NCBI RefSeq assembly: GCF_000969835.1
Contig: NZ_KQ033915.1
Coordinates: forward strand, 48,513-112,512
Direction of reading: 5' to 3'
Length of the DNA stretch: 64,000 nt
Source of the DNA: Parabacteroides goldsteinii DSM 19448 = WAL 12034
Lineage (GTDB): Bacteria; Bacteroidota; Bacteroidia; Bacteroidales; Tannerellaceae
Shown piece after piece: positions 36,003-45,964 of this stretch; position 1 is the first letter of the stretch, and each line of letters begins with the position of its first letter. Position numbers and translations under genes: made by a program. The notes under the pieces are model-generated. The model saw nothing but the letters and a program-made list of their open reading frames with translations, was not told the origin of the DNA and made no database searches.

Positions 36003-37343
36003 ATGACAATTTATTTTAAACCCAAGAGATTTGTTACTAAGAATGTACCATCTCTTATGTTAAGTTGTTTGCTTATCTCCATTTTTTCTTGTTCTGATGA
36101 TAAGACGAATGCAAATGGAAGCGGGCAACCCTATGATCCGAATACTCCGGTCAAGTTGGAAACATTTTATCCCGATTCGGGAGGGATGGCAACTAAGGTG
36201 ATCATTAAAGGTACTAATTTCGGAACAGATCCGGAAGCTATAAAAGTATATTATAACACCAAAAAAGCGGCTGTTGTGCGTGCTGCCGGTGATATGCTTT
36301 ATGTAATTACTCCGAGACAGCCCGGTGCAGAGTGTCAAATATCTGTTGCAATAGGAAAAGACTCCCTTACTTTTGAAAACACATTTTCCTATACAACGCA
36401 GACTACGGTTTCTACTATAGCCGGAAAACCGGTGGGAGGTGACGATGGACATGGTGAGATGATTGATGGAACATTGGCAGAGGCTTCTTTTGATCAACCC
36501 TGGTTCTTATGTGTGGATGCAGAGAAAAATATTTTTGTTAGTGAACGTCTTGGACATGCAGTTCGCCAAATTAATGAGGAAAAGAATGTTGTCAGTACGT
36601 TGGTCAAAGGTTCAGGTAATTGTCCGTATCCCAACGCTTCTGCAACGGATGCAGAAGGTAAAACCGTTTTTGTAGCCTTAGATCAGGGGTCTCAGGGATT
36701 GATCGAGTTTGATCCTGAAACTCAGTGGGCACCTAAAAGAATTAAACCTAGGCCCAAAGAAGGAACCCCTGCCTTTACACTTGACTGGATGCATTCGGTT
36801 GCACCAAATGTAAACGACGGATTAATCTATACACGTGCCTATAATGGTCAACTTGTTCGCTTTGATCCGAGAACAAAATCTGCGGAACAACTGGATGAAG
36901 GATTATTAAGTAGTTCTGATAGCTTTGTTAGTTTTGATACTCTTGAGCCTGATATGTTGTATATCTGTTATTCTGCTAAACATTGTATATATAGCTATAA
37001 CATCAAAACCAAAAAGCATGAACTCTACGCCGGTGTTCAGAATGAAACCGGATGGCAGGATGGAGAACGTGAAGATGCTTTATTTAATGATCCGAAACAA
37101 ATCTGTTTTGATCAAGACGGAGTGATGTATGTCGCTGATGCCGGAAATCATGTTATACGAAAAATAACACGTGATGGTGTGGTTAGTACTGTTATTGGTA
37201 TTGCCGGTGTAAAGGGGTATGTGGATGGTTCGCCGGAAGATGCCTTGTTTCAATATCCTACAGGAGTGGCTATCGACAAAGAAGGCACTATTTATGTCGG
37301 TGATGCAAGGAATAATTGTGTTCGTAAGTTGGCTATAGAATAA
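36003..37343 (+). CDS. IPT/TIG and NHL-repeat lipoprotein
   Basis: A 446-residue surface-type lipoprotein. The lipobox is SIFSC (Cys30) followed by SDD, an acidic export signal. Residues about 50-132 form an IPT/TIG immunoglobulin-like domain (FYPDSGGMATKVIIKGTNFG). From about 135 onward come NHL-type propeller blades with repeats such as FDQPWFLCVDAEKNIFVSE, GVMYVADAGNHVIRKIT and GTIYVGDARNNCVRKL. Proteins with this architecture often accompany SusC/SusD pairs in Bacteroidota, probably as surface binding partners. First gene of the locus behind the invertible segment, 33 bp before SusC. Confidence 0.92.
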   Translation: MTIYFKPKRFVTKNVPSLMLSCLLISIFSCSDDKTNANGSGQPYDPNTPVKLETFYPDSGGMATKVIIKGTNFGTDPEAIKVYYNTKKAAVVRAAGDMLYVITPRQPGAECQISVAIGKDSLTFENTFSYTTQTTVSTIAGKPVGGDDGHGEMIDGTLAEASFDQPWFLCVDAEKNIFVSERLGHAVRQINEEKNVVSTLVKGSGNCPYPNASATDAEGKTVFVALDQGSQGLIEFDPETQWAPKRIKPRPKEGTPAFTLDWMHSVAPNVNDGLIYTRAYNGQLVRFDPRTKSAEQLDEGLLSSSDSFVSFDTLEPDMLYICYSAKHCIYSYNIKTKKHELYAGVQNETGWQDGEREDALFNDPKQICFDQDGVMYVADAGNHVIRKITRDGVVSTVIGIAGVKGYVDGSPEDALFQYPTGVAIDKEGTIYVGDARNNCVRKLAIE

Positions 37344-37376
37344 TCTAATAAATTAAACAATTTTAAAATTGATGGT

Positions 37377-40300
37377 ATGAAAAGACTCTTCATCATACAA
37401 ATGTTGCTATGGTGTGCTCTGGTTGTGGTCGCACAGAAGCAAACATTTACGATACAAGGAACAATTATTGATCCGTCATTTAATAATGAACCGTTATCAG
37501 GAGTGAATGTATACCTGAAGGATCGTCCGGGTGTCGGTACGGCTTCGGATATAGACGGTAAATTTTTAATAAAGGCCAGTAAAGGCGATATGATTGTCTT
37601 TACTTATTTGGGATATGATAATTTTGAATACCAAGTCGCAAAGGAAGAAAAGAATTTGGTTGTAAAAATGGTAACTTCTTCGGTTCAGTTGGAGGAAGCT
37701 GTTGTTACTGCTATGGGTAATAAACAACGGAAAATCAGTGTGCTTAGTGCTGTTTCAACTGTTGATACAAAAGATTTGCAAGTACCGTCTACGTCGATCA
37801 ATAATATGCTGGGAGGTAGAGTTGCCGGAGTAATTTCTTTACAAACGAGTGGAGAGCCCGGTAAAAATATATCGGAATTCTGGGTTCGCGGTATGAGTAC
37901 TTTCGGTGCAAATAGTAGTGCTTTGGTACTTATTGACGGCTTGGAAGGGGATCTGAGTCATATAGAACCGGCTGATATTGAAAGTTTTTCTGTACTGAAG
38001 GATGCCTCTGCAACCGCAGTATATGGGGTGAGAGGTGCTAATGGGGTTGTATTGGTGACAACCAAACGTGGAACGGTGGATCGTTTGAGAATTACAGCGC
38101 GCGCAAATTTGACAGTATCTACATTGAAGCGTTTGCCGGAATACGTGGGAGCTTACGATTATGCCAAACTGGCCAATGAAGCTCGGGTAGTATCAGGATC
38201 AACGCCTTTATATTCTCCCATGGAAATGGATTTGATCAAATACCAGCTTGACCCGGATTTATATCCGGACGTAAACTGGCAGAATGAGGTTTTGAATAAG
38301 ACGTCTTTGCAGCAAACTTATTATATCAATGCGCAGGGGGGAGGTAGTATTGCCCGTTATTTCATCAGTTTGGGTATGTCTGATGAAGGCGCCGCCTATA
38401 AACAGGATAAGAATAGTAAATATAAGGCCGGTTCCGGATATAATACATATAATTATAGAACGAACTTGGATGTTAATGTGACGAAGACGACTCAAGTCTA
38501 TTTGGGACTCGACGGAACTTTAACATCTAAAAAAGAACCGGGTATGGCAAATACCGACTATTTGTGGTATGCACAAGCCGCTCTGACTCCCCTTACGATT
38601 CCAACTAAATATTCAAACGGTATGTTACCGGCTTATGGAACGGGTAGCCAGTATTCTCCTTATGTGATGTTGAACCATACGGGGATGAAAACGTCCGAGA
38701 CCTATTCCAATATGGTGACGCTTGCTTTAACTCAGGATTTTTCTCCGATTCTGAAGGGGTTAAAAGTAAAGATACAGGGTGCTTTAAATAATAAGAGTTA
38801 CTATGATGAAACGCGCTATGTTTTACCTGATATGTATTATGCGGTGGGACGTTCGACTGACGGGGAGTTGAAGTTGGTAAAGAAAATTAATGCGGAAGCG
38901 GCTCAGTTTATGAATTATCAGCGGCAATGGCGTAAATACCATTTTGAAGCAAATGTGAATTATGAAAATATGATCGGTGACGATCATCGTTTTACCGGAC
39001 TACTTTACTACTATATGAGTGATGAGAAAGACACATATAATGTAAAAACAAGTATGGATGCGATACCAAAGAGGTATCAAGGGTTATCCGGACGTGTGAC
39101 ATATGGTTTTAAGGATACTTATTTCATTGATGCTAACTTTGGTTATACCGGTTCTGAAAATTTCCGTCCTGGACAACAATTCGGTTTTTTCCCTTCCGGT
39201 GCAGTCGGTTGGGTTCCGACAAACTATGATTTTATGAAAAAAGCGTTGCCTTGGTTGAACTTCTTGAAATTCAGATTCTCTTACGGGCAAGTAGGTAACG
39301 ACCGTATTTCGGATAAACGATTCCCTTATTTGACTATTATCAATTCGACTGCGAATACCGGTTGGGGAAGTCGTTATTCCTGGGGGGTAAACGAGTCTAT
39401 CGTCGGCGCGGATAATCTGGCCTGGGAAAAATCAACAAAAGCGGATTTAGGTATTGAAGGTCGTTTGTTTGATGAACGAGTGAATTTTGTTGTGGACTTT
39501 TTTAATGATCAACGGGAAGGTATTTTCCAACAGCGTACCCAGGTTCCTGATTTTGCAGGTATTATAACGATGCCTTTTGGTAATGTCGGACGTATGAGAA
39601 GTTATGGATCTGATGGTAATATTTCGTATACACAAACATTTGGTAAAGATTTTGCTTTTACGGTTCGTGGAAACTTTACCTATTCGACAAATGATGTTCA
39701 AGACTGGGAACAGGCATATCCTAAATATGAGTATCAACGTATTGCCGGTAATCCGTTGAATATACAGAGAGGATATATAGCTTTAGGGTTGTTTAAGGAT
39801 GACCAGGATGTGGCAAGTAGTCCAGCCCAGTTCGGTACGGTTCGCCCAGGGGATATCAAATATAAAGATGTCAATGGAGATGGAAAAATAACGACTGACG
39901 ACAAGGTTCCTTTATCTTTTTCTGATTATCCACGGTTGATGTATGGTTTTGGTGGTGAGTTCAGATATAAAAATCTAACCTTGTCGGTATTGTTTAAAGG
40001 TACTGGTAACACTGACTATTACAAAGCCGGTTTACCGGATGGTTATGGTAATTATGATGTGTATGAAATGGGGTATATACCGTTCCATAAAGCGGTAGTA
40101 GGTAATGTTCCGGTACAGGCTGGCATCCAGGCAAACCGATGGACTCCGGCCTGGTATTCAGGAGATCCGTCTACAGAAAATCCTGATGCCATGTTTCCTC
40201 GTTTGACTTATGGAAAGAATGAGAACAATACACAAGTCTCGACTTTCTGGAAAGGTAATTCCAAATATTTGCGTTTACAGGAAATCAGCTTGACCTACAA

Positions 40301-40481
40301 CCTGAAGTCTTTAGGTTGGTTGAACAATGTAGGAATTTCCTCTGTAGACCTTCAATTGGTCGGCTATAATCTTTGTGTATGGGATAAGGTAAAGACGGTA
40401 GATCCGGAGCAAGCCGGTAAAAACGGGAATGTATATCCGATACCGGCCCGGTATGCGATACAGATGTATGTTAATTTCTAA
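37377..40481 (+). CDS. SusC/RagA family TonB-linked outer-membrane transporter
   Basis: Full-length, 1,034 residues. Signal peptide to about residue 19 (VVVAQ), CarboxypepD_reg-like domain (about 24-105, with GVNVYLKDRPGVGTASDIDG), LEEAVVTAMG at the junction, plug with VRGMSTFGANSSALVLIDGL and the signature SVLKDASATAVYGVRGANG, then the barrel ending AIQMYVNF. No STN domain. SusD follows after 12 bp. The locus has no glycan-degrading enzyme, so the cargo may not be a polysaccharide. Confidence 0.97.
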   Translation: MKRLFIIQMLLWCALVVVAQKQTFTIQGTIIDPSFNNEPLSGVNVYLKDRPGVGTASDIDGKFLIKASKGDMIVFTYLGYDNFEYQVAKEEKNLVVKMVTSSVQLEEAVVTAMGNKQRKISVLSAVSTVDTKDLQVPSTSINNMLGGRVAGVISLQTSGEPGKNISEFWVRGMSTFGANSSALVLIDGLEGDLSHIEPADIESFSVLKDASATAVYGVRGANGVVLVTTKRGTVDRLRITARANLTVSTLKRLPEYVGAYDYAKLANEARVVSGSTPLYSPMEMDLIKYQLDPDLYPDVNWQNEVLNKTSLQQTYYINAQGGGSIARYFISLGMSDEGAAYKQDKNSKYKAGSGYNTYNYRTNLDVNVTKTTQVYLGLDGTLTSKKEPGMANTDYLWYAQAALTPLTIPTKYSNGMLPAYGTGSQYSPYVMLNHTGMKTSETYSNMVTLALTQDFSPILKGLKVKIQGALNNKSYYDETRYVLPDMYYAVGRSTDGELKLVKKINAEAAQFMNYQRQWRKYHFEANVNYENMIGDDHRFTGLLYYYMSDEKDTYNVKTSMDAIPKRYQGLSGRVTYGFKDTYFIDANFGYTGSENFRPGQQFGFFPSGAVGWVPTNYDFMKKALPWLNFLKFRFSYGQVGNDRISDKRFPYLTIINSTANTGWGSRYSWGVNESIVGADNLAWEKSTKADLGIEGRLFDERVNFVVDFFNDQREGIFQQRTQVPDFAGIITMPFGNVGRMRSYGSDGNISYTQTFGKDFAFTVRGNFTYSTNDVQDWEQAYPKYEYQRIAGNPLNIQRGYIALGLFKDDQDVASSPAQFGTVRPGDIKYKDVNGDGKITTDDKVPLSFSDYPRLMYGFGGEFRYKNLTLSVLFKGTGNTDYYKAGLPDGYGNYDVYEMGYIPFHKAVVGNVPVQAGIQANRWTPAWYSGDPSTENPDAMFPRLTYGKNENNTQVSTFWKGNSKYLRLQEISLTYNLKSLGWLNNVGISSVDLQLVGYNLCVWDKVKTVDPEQAGKNGNVYPIPARYAIQMYVNF

Positions 40482-40493
40482 AAATAACGGAAT

Positions 40494-42485
40494 ATGAGAT
40501 ATTTAAGATATTTGAAGCATTTAATCATTGTTGCTTTTATTGCTTTGTATTGTTCTATGAGTTCGTGTAATTATCTGAATGTTGATGATTATTTTATGGA
40601 TACGTTGGGATATGATTCTATCTTTCAGAATAAGTTGAATTTACAACAATATTTATGGGGTACGGCAGCCTTTTTTTATGATGAAGGAGCTATTTGGGGT
40701 AGTACGTATACACCGGGAGTTGTCGGTTCGGATGAAGCTTTTACTATGTGGGACCATGATGAGTATCCGGGTACGCAATTTGTGTTGGGAAATATAAATC
40801 CTGACAACCTGATGAGTATGAATGTCTGGCCGCAAATGTATAAGATCATACGGAAAACCAATCTTATTTTTCAACGAATAGATGAGTGTAAAGACCTTAC
40901 GACCTTAGAAGAGCGTGAGATATTAGGATATGCTCATTTTATGCGTGCTTATGCCTATTATCATATATTGATGAATTTCGGTCCGGTTGTTTTGATAGGT
41001 GATGAAACCCTGGAGACGAATGAGAAACCGGAGTATTACAACCGGGAAAGAGCGACCTATGACGAGTCGGTAGATTATATTTGTGATGAGTTGGAGTTGG
41101 CTGCGAAATATATACCTCTTACTGTTTCTATGGGGCAATTCGGACGTCCTACCCGTGGAGCGGCTTACGGGCTGATTGCGCGTCTGCGTTTGCAGCAGGC
41201 AAGTCCCTTGTTTAACGGTGGTGCAGCTGCTAAAACCCATTTTGCATCGTGGAAACGTACGGTCGATGGAGTTGATTATGTTTCACAGCAATATGACGAA
41301 AAGAAATGGGCGGTTGCCGCTGCGGCAGCAAAACGGGTGATTGATATGGGAGTTTATGAGTTATATACGGTAAAACGAGATTCGACAACTATGCCGTTAC
41401 CCAAAAATGTTCCTTCGGGAGATTTTCCCAATGGGGCGGGAAATATCGACCCTTTCAAGTCGTATAGCGATATGTTTACAGGAGAAGCGTTGTCTCAAAA
41501 AAATACGGAATTTGTGTGGGGGCGTATTTCCAGTAATGTAAGAAACTATACCCGGCATGCGTTTCCTATTGATAATTTAGGTGGCTGGAATGGTATGGCT
41601 ATTCCTCAAAAGATTGTAGATGCGTATTATATGGTAGACGGTCGTGATATCAACGACTCGAGCGAAGAATATCCTTATTCGGAAATCGGATTTTCCAGTG
41701 AGAAGCAATCCTTCTCCGGTTATCAGTTGAATAATGGTGTATATAATATGTATATGAACAGAGAAATGCGCTTTTATGCCTCTATCGGTTTCAGTGAATG
41801 TTTTTGGCCTTGTCTTTCTACAAGCGAGAGTGGACGCAGAAATCAGACGATCACCTATTTTAAGGGAGGGAACTCCGGGAAAGACCGTACAAATTCAGAT
41901 ATTCGAAATTACCCGATCACAGGTTACGTAATCAAGAAGTTTATCCACAAAGACGATGCCTGGGCCGGAAATGATGCGGAAACACTGGAAAAACCTTTCC
42001 CTATAATCCGATATGCAGAAATTCTTCTTTCTTATGTGGAAGCACTCAACAACCTGACGGGAGGGCATACCATTACAGATGCTGAAGGTAATAGTCAGAC
42101 ATTTACCAGGGATGTGAATGAGATGGCTAAATATTTTAATATGATCCGTTACCGTGCCGGGCTTCCGGGATTGACATCTGCTGAATTATCATCCCCTGAT
42201 CAAATGTTTGATTTAATAGTACGCGAAAGAATGATCGAGTTTTTACATGAGAATCGTCGTTTCTATGACGTACGTCGCTGGGGTATTTATGAAGAAGTCG
42301 ACAAAGAGCCTATTGTCGGAATGGACACCGAATCACGTAAAGACGGTTATTATGAGCGTACGGTGGTCAATCATCCGATAGCCAGAAATCGTAAAGTCGA
42401 AAGAAAAATGATCTGGTTGCCTATTAGTCGCCAGGAGATCAGAAAAGTACCGAAAATGGATCAAAATCCGGGATGGGATAATTAA
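40494..42485 (+). CDS. RagB/SusD family nutrient-uptake outer-membrane lipoprotein
   Basis: A 663-residue SusD with lipobox SMSSC (Cys25). The helix ILGYAHFMRAYAYYHILMNFG is the family's first TPR signature, and VRERMIEFLHENRRFYDVRR the C-terminal one. It pairs with the SusC 12 bp upstream, and the next lipoprotein gene starts 14 bp downstream. It is longer than typical starch-type SusD proteins; the extra length lies in the central region, where binding loops are expected. Confidence 0.96.
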   Translation: MRYLRYLKHLIIVAFIALYCSMSSCNYLNVDDYFMDTLGYDSIFQNKLNLQQYLWGTAAFFYDEGAIWGSTYTPGVVGSDEAFTMWDHDEYPGTQFVLGNINPDNLMSMNVWPQMYKIIRKTNLIFQRIDECKDLTTLEEREILGYAHFMRAYAYYHILMNFGPVVLIGDETLETNEKPEYYNRERATYDESVDYICDELELAAKYIPLTVSMGQFGRPTRGAAYGLIARLRLQQASPLFNGGAAAKTHFASWKRTVDGVDYVSQQYDEKKWAVAAAAAKRVIDMGVYELYTVKRDSTTMPLPKNVPSGDFPNGAGNIDPFKSYSDMFTGEALSQKNTEFVWGRISSNVRNYTRHAFPIDNLGGWNGMAIPQKIVDAYYMVDGRDINDSSEEYPYSEIGFSSEKQSFSGYQLNNGVYNMYMNREMRFYASIGFSECFWPCLSTSESGRRNQTITYFKGGNSGKDRTNSDIRNYPITGYVIKKFIHKDDAWAGNDAETLEKPFPIIRYAEILLSYVEALNNLTGGHTITDAEGNSQTFTRDVNEMAKYFNMIRYRAGLPGLTSAELSSPDQMFDLIVRERMIEFLHENRRFYDVRRWGIYEEVDKEPIVGMDTESRKDGYYERTVVNHPIARNRKVERKMIWLPISRQEIRKVPKMDQNPGWDN

Positions 42486-42499
42486 TAATATTAAAATAT

Positions 42500-43513
42500 A
42501 TGGATATGATAAACAAGGTAATATATAGAATAACCGCATGTTTGTTTTTTTCCGGACTTCTCGCTTGTAACCAAAGTGATATGTTTAAGGAAGAACAATA
42601 TAAAAAGGTGCTTTATGTGTTAAGTGATGATAATATGGCTTTTCAGGTTGTTCATTCGCTAAATGAAACAGAAAGTACTGGTTATTTAACTTTATATGCA
42701 GGAGGGACATTGGACATAGATCAGGATATAACGTTTACGTTGGAGCCTGATGAAGAGTTGTTGGGTGAATATAATCTGCTGAACTATGATTTGGATACGG
42801 ATAAATATGCAAAAAGATTGGATCCGTCTAAATACACGATCGAGTCATATTCGGTAACAATGAAGCAGGGGGGAGAAATGCCTTATGCTTTATTGCCGAT
42901 CAAGATACGTCCGGAAGGACTTTCTCCGGACTCTTTATATATGATACCATTGAAGTTGACAGGCGTTTCAGCTTATGAAATTAATCCAAAGAAGAACCGT
43001 GTGCTTTATCAGGTTGTTCTGGAGAATGATTTTGCATCGGAAAAGGACAATACATTAATGTCGATGAGAGGTACTCGCCAGGTCGGTGATGGGCCTGTTT
43101 CTAAAATTGCAGCCAATAAGCGTATGTATCCTTTAAGTAAGCAGGAAGTAAGGATTAACGCAGGTATGGAAAACAGTGGAAATAAGGCAGATCTGGAGTT
43201 AATCAATAAATATAGCGTTATTGTAAAGATTGGCGAAGAAAAAACGCTGAATTATAAAGGTGTTTCTTATTATCCATTGACAGTCTATCCTTATAATAAG
43301 GAAAATATACAAGTTGAGATGCTTGGAAGTGAGGAAGATAAAGAAGTCCTGACAGTGGTTGAATCGAATCGGTACGGAGAAGAACTGGGAATAATGAGAT
43401 TCCATATTTCTTATCGATATCGGACTTTAGTTTCTCCTGCTTCGGAAGGATTGGAGGCAGAATGGAGTGATTGGGTTGTTGTTACTGAAAATATGAAACA
43501 GTTAGCGAAGTAG
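42500..43513 (+). CDS. DUF1735/BT_3987-type surface lipoprotein
   Basis: A 337-residue lipoprotein (lipobox LLAC, Cys23; the start could also be the ATG two codons later). The N-terminal part has the pattern of the BT_3987-like/DUF1735 domain (conserved SPDSLYMIPLKL and ITFTLEPDEELL-type strands), and the C-terminal half resembles DUF4361-like regions. Such proteins follow SusD in many Bacteroidota loci and are thought to be surface binding proteins. The family assignment is from memory of sequence patterns. Last gene before the hairpin at 43,531. Confidence 0.75.
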   Translation: MDMINKVIYRITACLFFSGLLACNQSDMFKEEQYKKVLYVLSDDNMAFQVVHSLNETESTGYLTLYAGGTLDIDQDITFTLEPDEELLGEYNLLNYDLDTDKYAKRLDPSKYTIESYSVTMKQGGEMPYALLPIKIRPEGLSPDSLYMIPLKLTGVSAYEINPKKNRVLYQVVLENDFASEKDNTLMSMRGTRQVGDGPVSKIAANKRMYPLSKQEVRINAGMENSGNKADLELINKYSVIVKIGEEKTLNYKGVSYYPLTVYPYNKENIQVEMLGSEEDKEVLTVVESNRYGEELGIMRFHISYRYRTLVSPASEGLEAEWSDWVVVTENMKQLAK

Positions 43514-43530
43514 TATCATACTGATTATCG

Positions 43531-43575
43531 GTAGGTCCAAAAGGCGGGAACGATGGTTTTGTTTTTTGGACCTAC
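43531..43575. terminator. Strong hairpin within the locus
   Basis: GTAGGTCCAAAA (43531-43542) and TTTTGGACCTAC (43564-43575) form a perfect 12-bp stem. No T-run follows, only TATAAAAC. It sits in the only gap over 100 bp in the locus, between the DUF1735 gene and the MG2/plug gene, and may lower expression of the last three genes or mark an mRNA processing site. Confidence 0.55.
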
Positions 43576-43618
43576 TATAAAACACAGTGAGAGAATGATG
43601 AAAAATATCAGTTGATTT

Positions 43619-45964
43619 ATGAAATTCCTATTTATAACTATCGTCTGTGTCCTATTGAATGGAATGTCATTTCGTTTGTTTCGGGAAAAAACAACAAGTG
43701 AACAGATAATCTCCTTTTTTTTAAATCTTCAAACAGTTCAACAGGAAAAGTTGTATTTGCATTTGGATAAACCTTATTATGCTGCAGGAGAGCAAATTTG
43801 GTTTAAAGGATATCTGGTGAACTCGTCTACCCATGCTCCGGATATGCCGGATAATTTTATTTATGTGGAATTGGTAAATCAGAATAATAAAATTGTTTGT
43901 AGGCAAAAAGTAAAGAAAAATGAAGGTGGCTTTTGGGGTAATTTACTATTACCAACGGATATGATTGTAGGAGAATATACATTGAGGGGATATACAAATT
44001 GGATGCGTAATGCTAATGTAAACTTTTTCTTTCAAAAAAATATTCCGATAGCCAATACTTTGGATAGGCCGGATACTTTGGAACTAAAGAAGAAAGATAT
44101 AAGTAAAAATGATTTTAGTGTTTCTTTTTTTCCGGAGGGAGGACATTTATTAACGGGATATCGTCAGCAAATGGCTTTTAAATGTCAGCGTTCAAATGGT
44201 TATAGTGGAATGTTGGAAGGATATATAGTCAATCAGTCAGGGGATACGCTAACACAAGTGAAGAGCGAGCATGATGGAATGGGAACTTTTTCTTTTCTTC
44301 CGGCGAAGGATAATTCATATTACGCATTAGTCCGTTCTCCCGGATGTGAAGAGAAAAAGATACAATTACCAAAAGCTGAAGATTCAGGCATTACATTATC
44401 ATTAAATCAATCGGCCGGAAAAATACGTTATCAGATATTTTCATCACTGCCGGATAGTCAACAATCGGATTCCCTATATTTGATTGGTCATACGCGAGGA
44501 TTACTTCGTTTTTTATTGCCGATAAGTAAAGAGAATCATACGGGTGTTATTAGTTCTTCTTATTTTCCGGATGGTATTTCTCATTTTCTGTTGATGGATC
44601 AGGCTGGTAATAAATTGAGTGAACGACTGATATTTAATTATCCAAAGAAGGAAAGCTATTGGACTTTACAAACTGATAAAGATACATATAAGCGTCGGGA
44701 AAAAATAAAAATAAATATCAGGTTGGATAATGAATCGGGATTGCCGGCAAAAGGCTCTTTTTCATTAAGCATTACGGATAATAATTCGGTTTCTGTGGAT
44801 TCACTGTCAAGCAATATTTACTCTGATCTGTTACTTGTGTCGGATTTGAAGGGATTTGTGGAGAATCCCGGATGGTATTTTAAAGAGAAGTCCAGAACAA
44901 CTATAAGAGGGTTGGATTTATTGATGTTGACACATGGCTGGAGTCGGTTTGATATTACTCCTTTTGCAGAGCAATCGTTAATGCCTGATTATTTTGTGGA
45001 GAAGGGGCAATATATAAGTGGAAGGATTTTGAATTTTTTCGGTAAAGAGGCAAAAGATGCGGCAATAGTCGCAGTCGATCCTGCAAATAATCTAGTCAGG
45101 ACGTTGGAGTCGGATGAAAAAGGTTGTTTTTTGTTGGATGGGATTGATTATTGTGACTCAACGACTTTTGTCGTACAAGCCCGAAGTAAAAAAGGTCTGG
45201 CAGTTGTCGATATAAAGATGGACGAAGAAACCGTTCCTGTTGTAGAAGACAAAAATTTATTCCCTGATTCATTGTTTGTTTTTAATCCACATTATCTATC
45301 TTCTGCAATGGACGCCGGTGGTATGCGTGTAATCAATCTGGAAGATGTCGTGATTGAAGGAAAACGGACTCAGACAGCCAAAGAAAAGGCAGAACGTGTG
45401 TGGGCTGATTATTCCATGACAGAAGATATGCTTGGAAAGTCGGTGTCCAGGACTGCAAAAGATTTATTCAGACAAGCTATGGGAGGCGCAGATGTAAGTG
45501 ATCCACTTGTCGTGATTGATGGGATGTGCTGTTGGGATGATAATTATATATTGGAAACAATTTATCCGGATGATATGAGGAGCTTTGATGTGTTTAGGGA
45601 TCAGAAACGATGTAAATACGGTTCTATAAGTAAGTCGACTCCTGCTGTAGTGATTACATTGAAACCGGAAGCGATGAATCGCAAGAGGAAGGGGGTAGCT
45701 TTATTCCATTCGCAAGGGTATGTGAAACCGGATCAATTCTATCATCCGGTATATGAGACACCTGATGAAAAAAAGTCGGAAAAAATGGATATACGCAGTA
45801 CTCTTTATTGGAATCCTACTTTGGAAATAGACTCTCAGGGAGAAGGAAGTGTGGAATTTTATGCTTCGGATCTCCCGGCTTCATATCATGTGGTAATTGA
45901 GGGCGTGGATGAGAGCGGACAGTTGTATCGGTATTCGGGTAATTTATTGAAAAATGCAGAATGA
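43619..45964 (+). CDS. MG2-like protein with C-terminal TonB-plug-like domain, no barrel
   Basis: A 781-residue exported protein (hydrophobic N terminus). EKLYLHLDKPYYAAGEQIWF (about 43-62) is the characteristic start of the alpha-2-macroglobulin MG2-like domain in Bacteroidota. More beta-sandwich regions follow, including a carboxypeptidase-regulatory-like stretch near 470-540. The C terminus (about 570-690) looks like a TonB receptor plug: INLEDVVIEGKR, then DPLVVIDGM, then STPAVVITLKPEA. No transmembrane barrel follows. It overlaps the next gene by ATGA. Function unknown; a periplasmic or surface scaffold role is a guess. Confidence 0.8.
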   Translation: MKFLFITIVCVLLNGMSFRLFREKTTSEQIISFFLNLQTVQQEKLYLHLDKPYYAAGEQIWFKGYLVNSSTHAPDMPDNFIYVELVNQNNKIVCRQKVKKNEGGFWGNLLLPTDMIVGEYTLRGYTNWMRNANVNFFFQKNIPIANTLDRPDTLELKKKDISKNDFSVSFFPEGGHLLTGYRQQMAFKCQRSNGYSGMLEGYIVNQSGDTLTQVKSEHDGMGTFSFLPAKDNSYYALVRSPGCEEKKIQLPKAEDSGITLSLNQSAGKIRYQIFSSLPDSQQSDSLYLIGHTRGLLRFLLPISKENHTGVISSSYFPDGISHFLLMDQAGNKLSERLIFNYPKKESYWTLQTDKDTYKRREKIKINIRLDNESGLPAKGSFSLSITDNNSVSVDSLSSNIYSDLLLVSDLKGFVENPGWYFKEKSRTTIRGLDLLMLTHGWSRFDITPFAEQSLMPDYFVEKGQYISGRILNFFGKEAKDAAIVAVDPANNLVRTLESDEKGCFLLDGIDYCDSTTFVVQARSKKGLAVVDIKMDEETVPVVEDKNLFPDSLFVFNPHYLSSAMDAGGMRVINLEDVVIEGKRTQTAKEKAERVWADYSMTEDMLGKSVSRTAKDLFRQAMGGADVSDPLVVIDGMCCWDDNYILETIYPDDMRSFDVFRDQKRCKYGSISKSTPAVVITLKPEAMNRKRKGVALFHSQGYVKPDQFYHPVYETPDEKKSEKMDIRSTLYWNPTLEIDSQGEGSVEFYASDLPASYHVVIEGVDESGQLYRYSGNLLKNAE

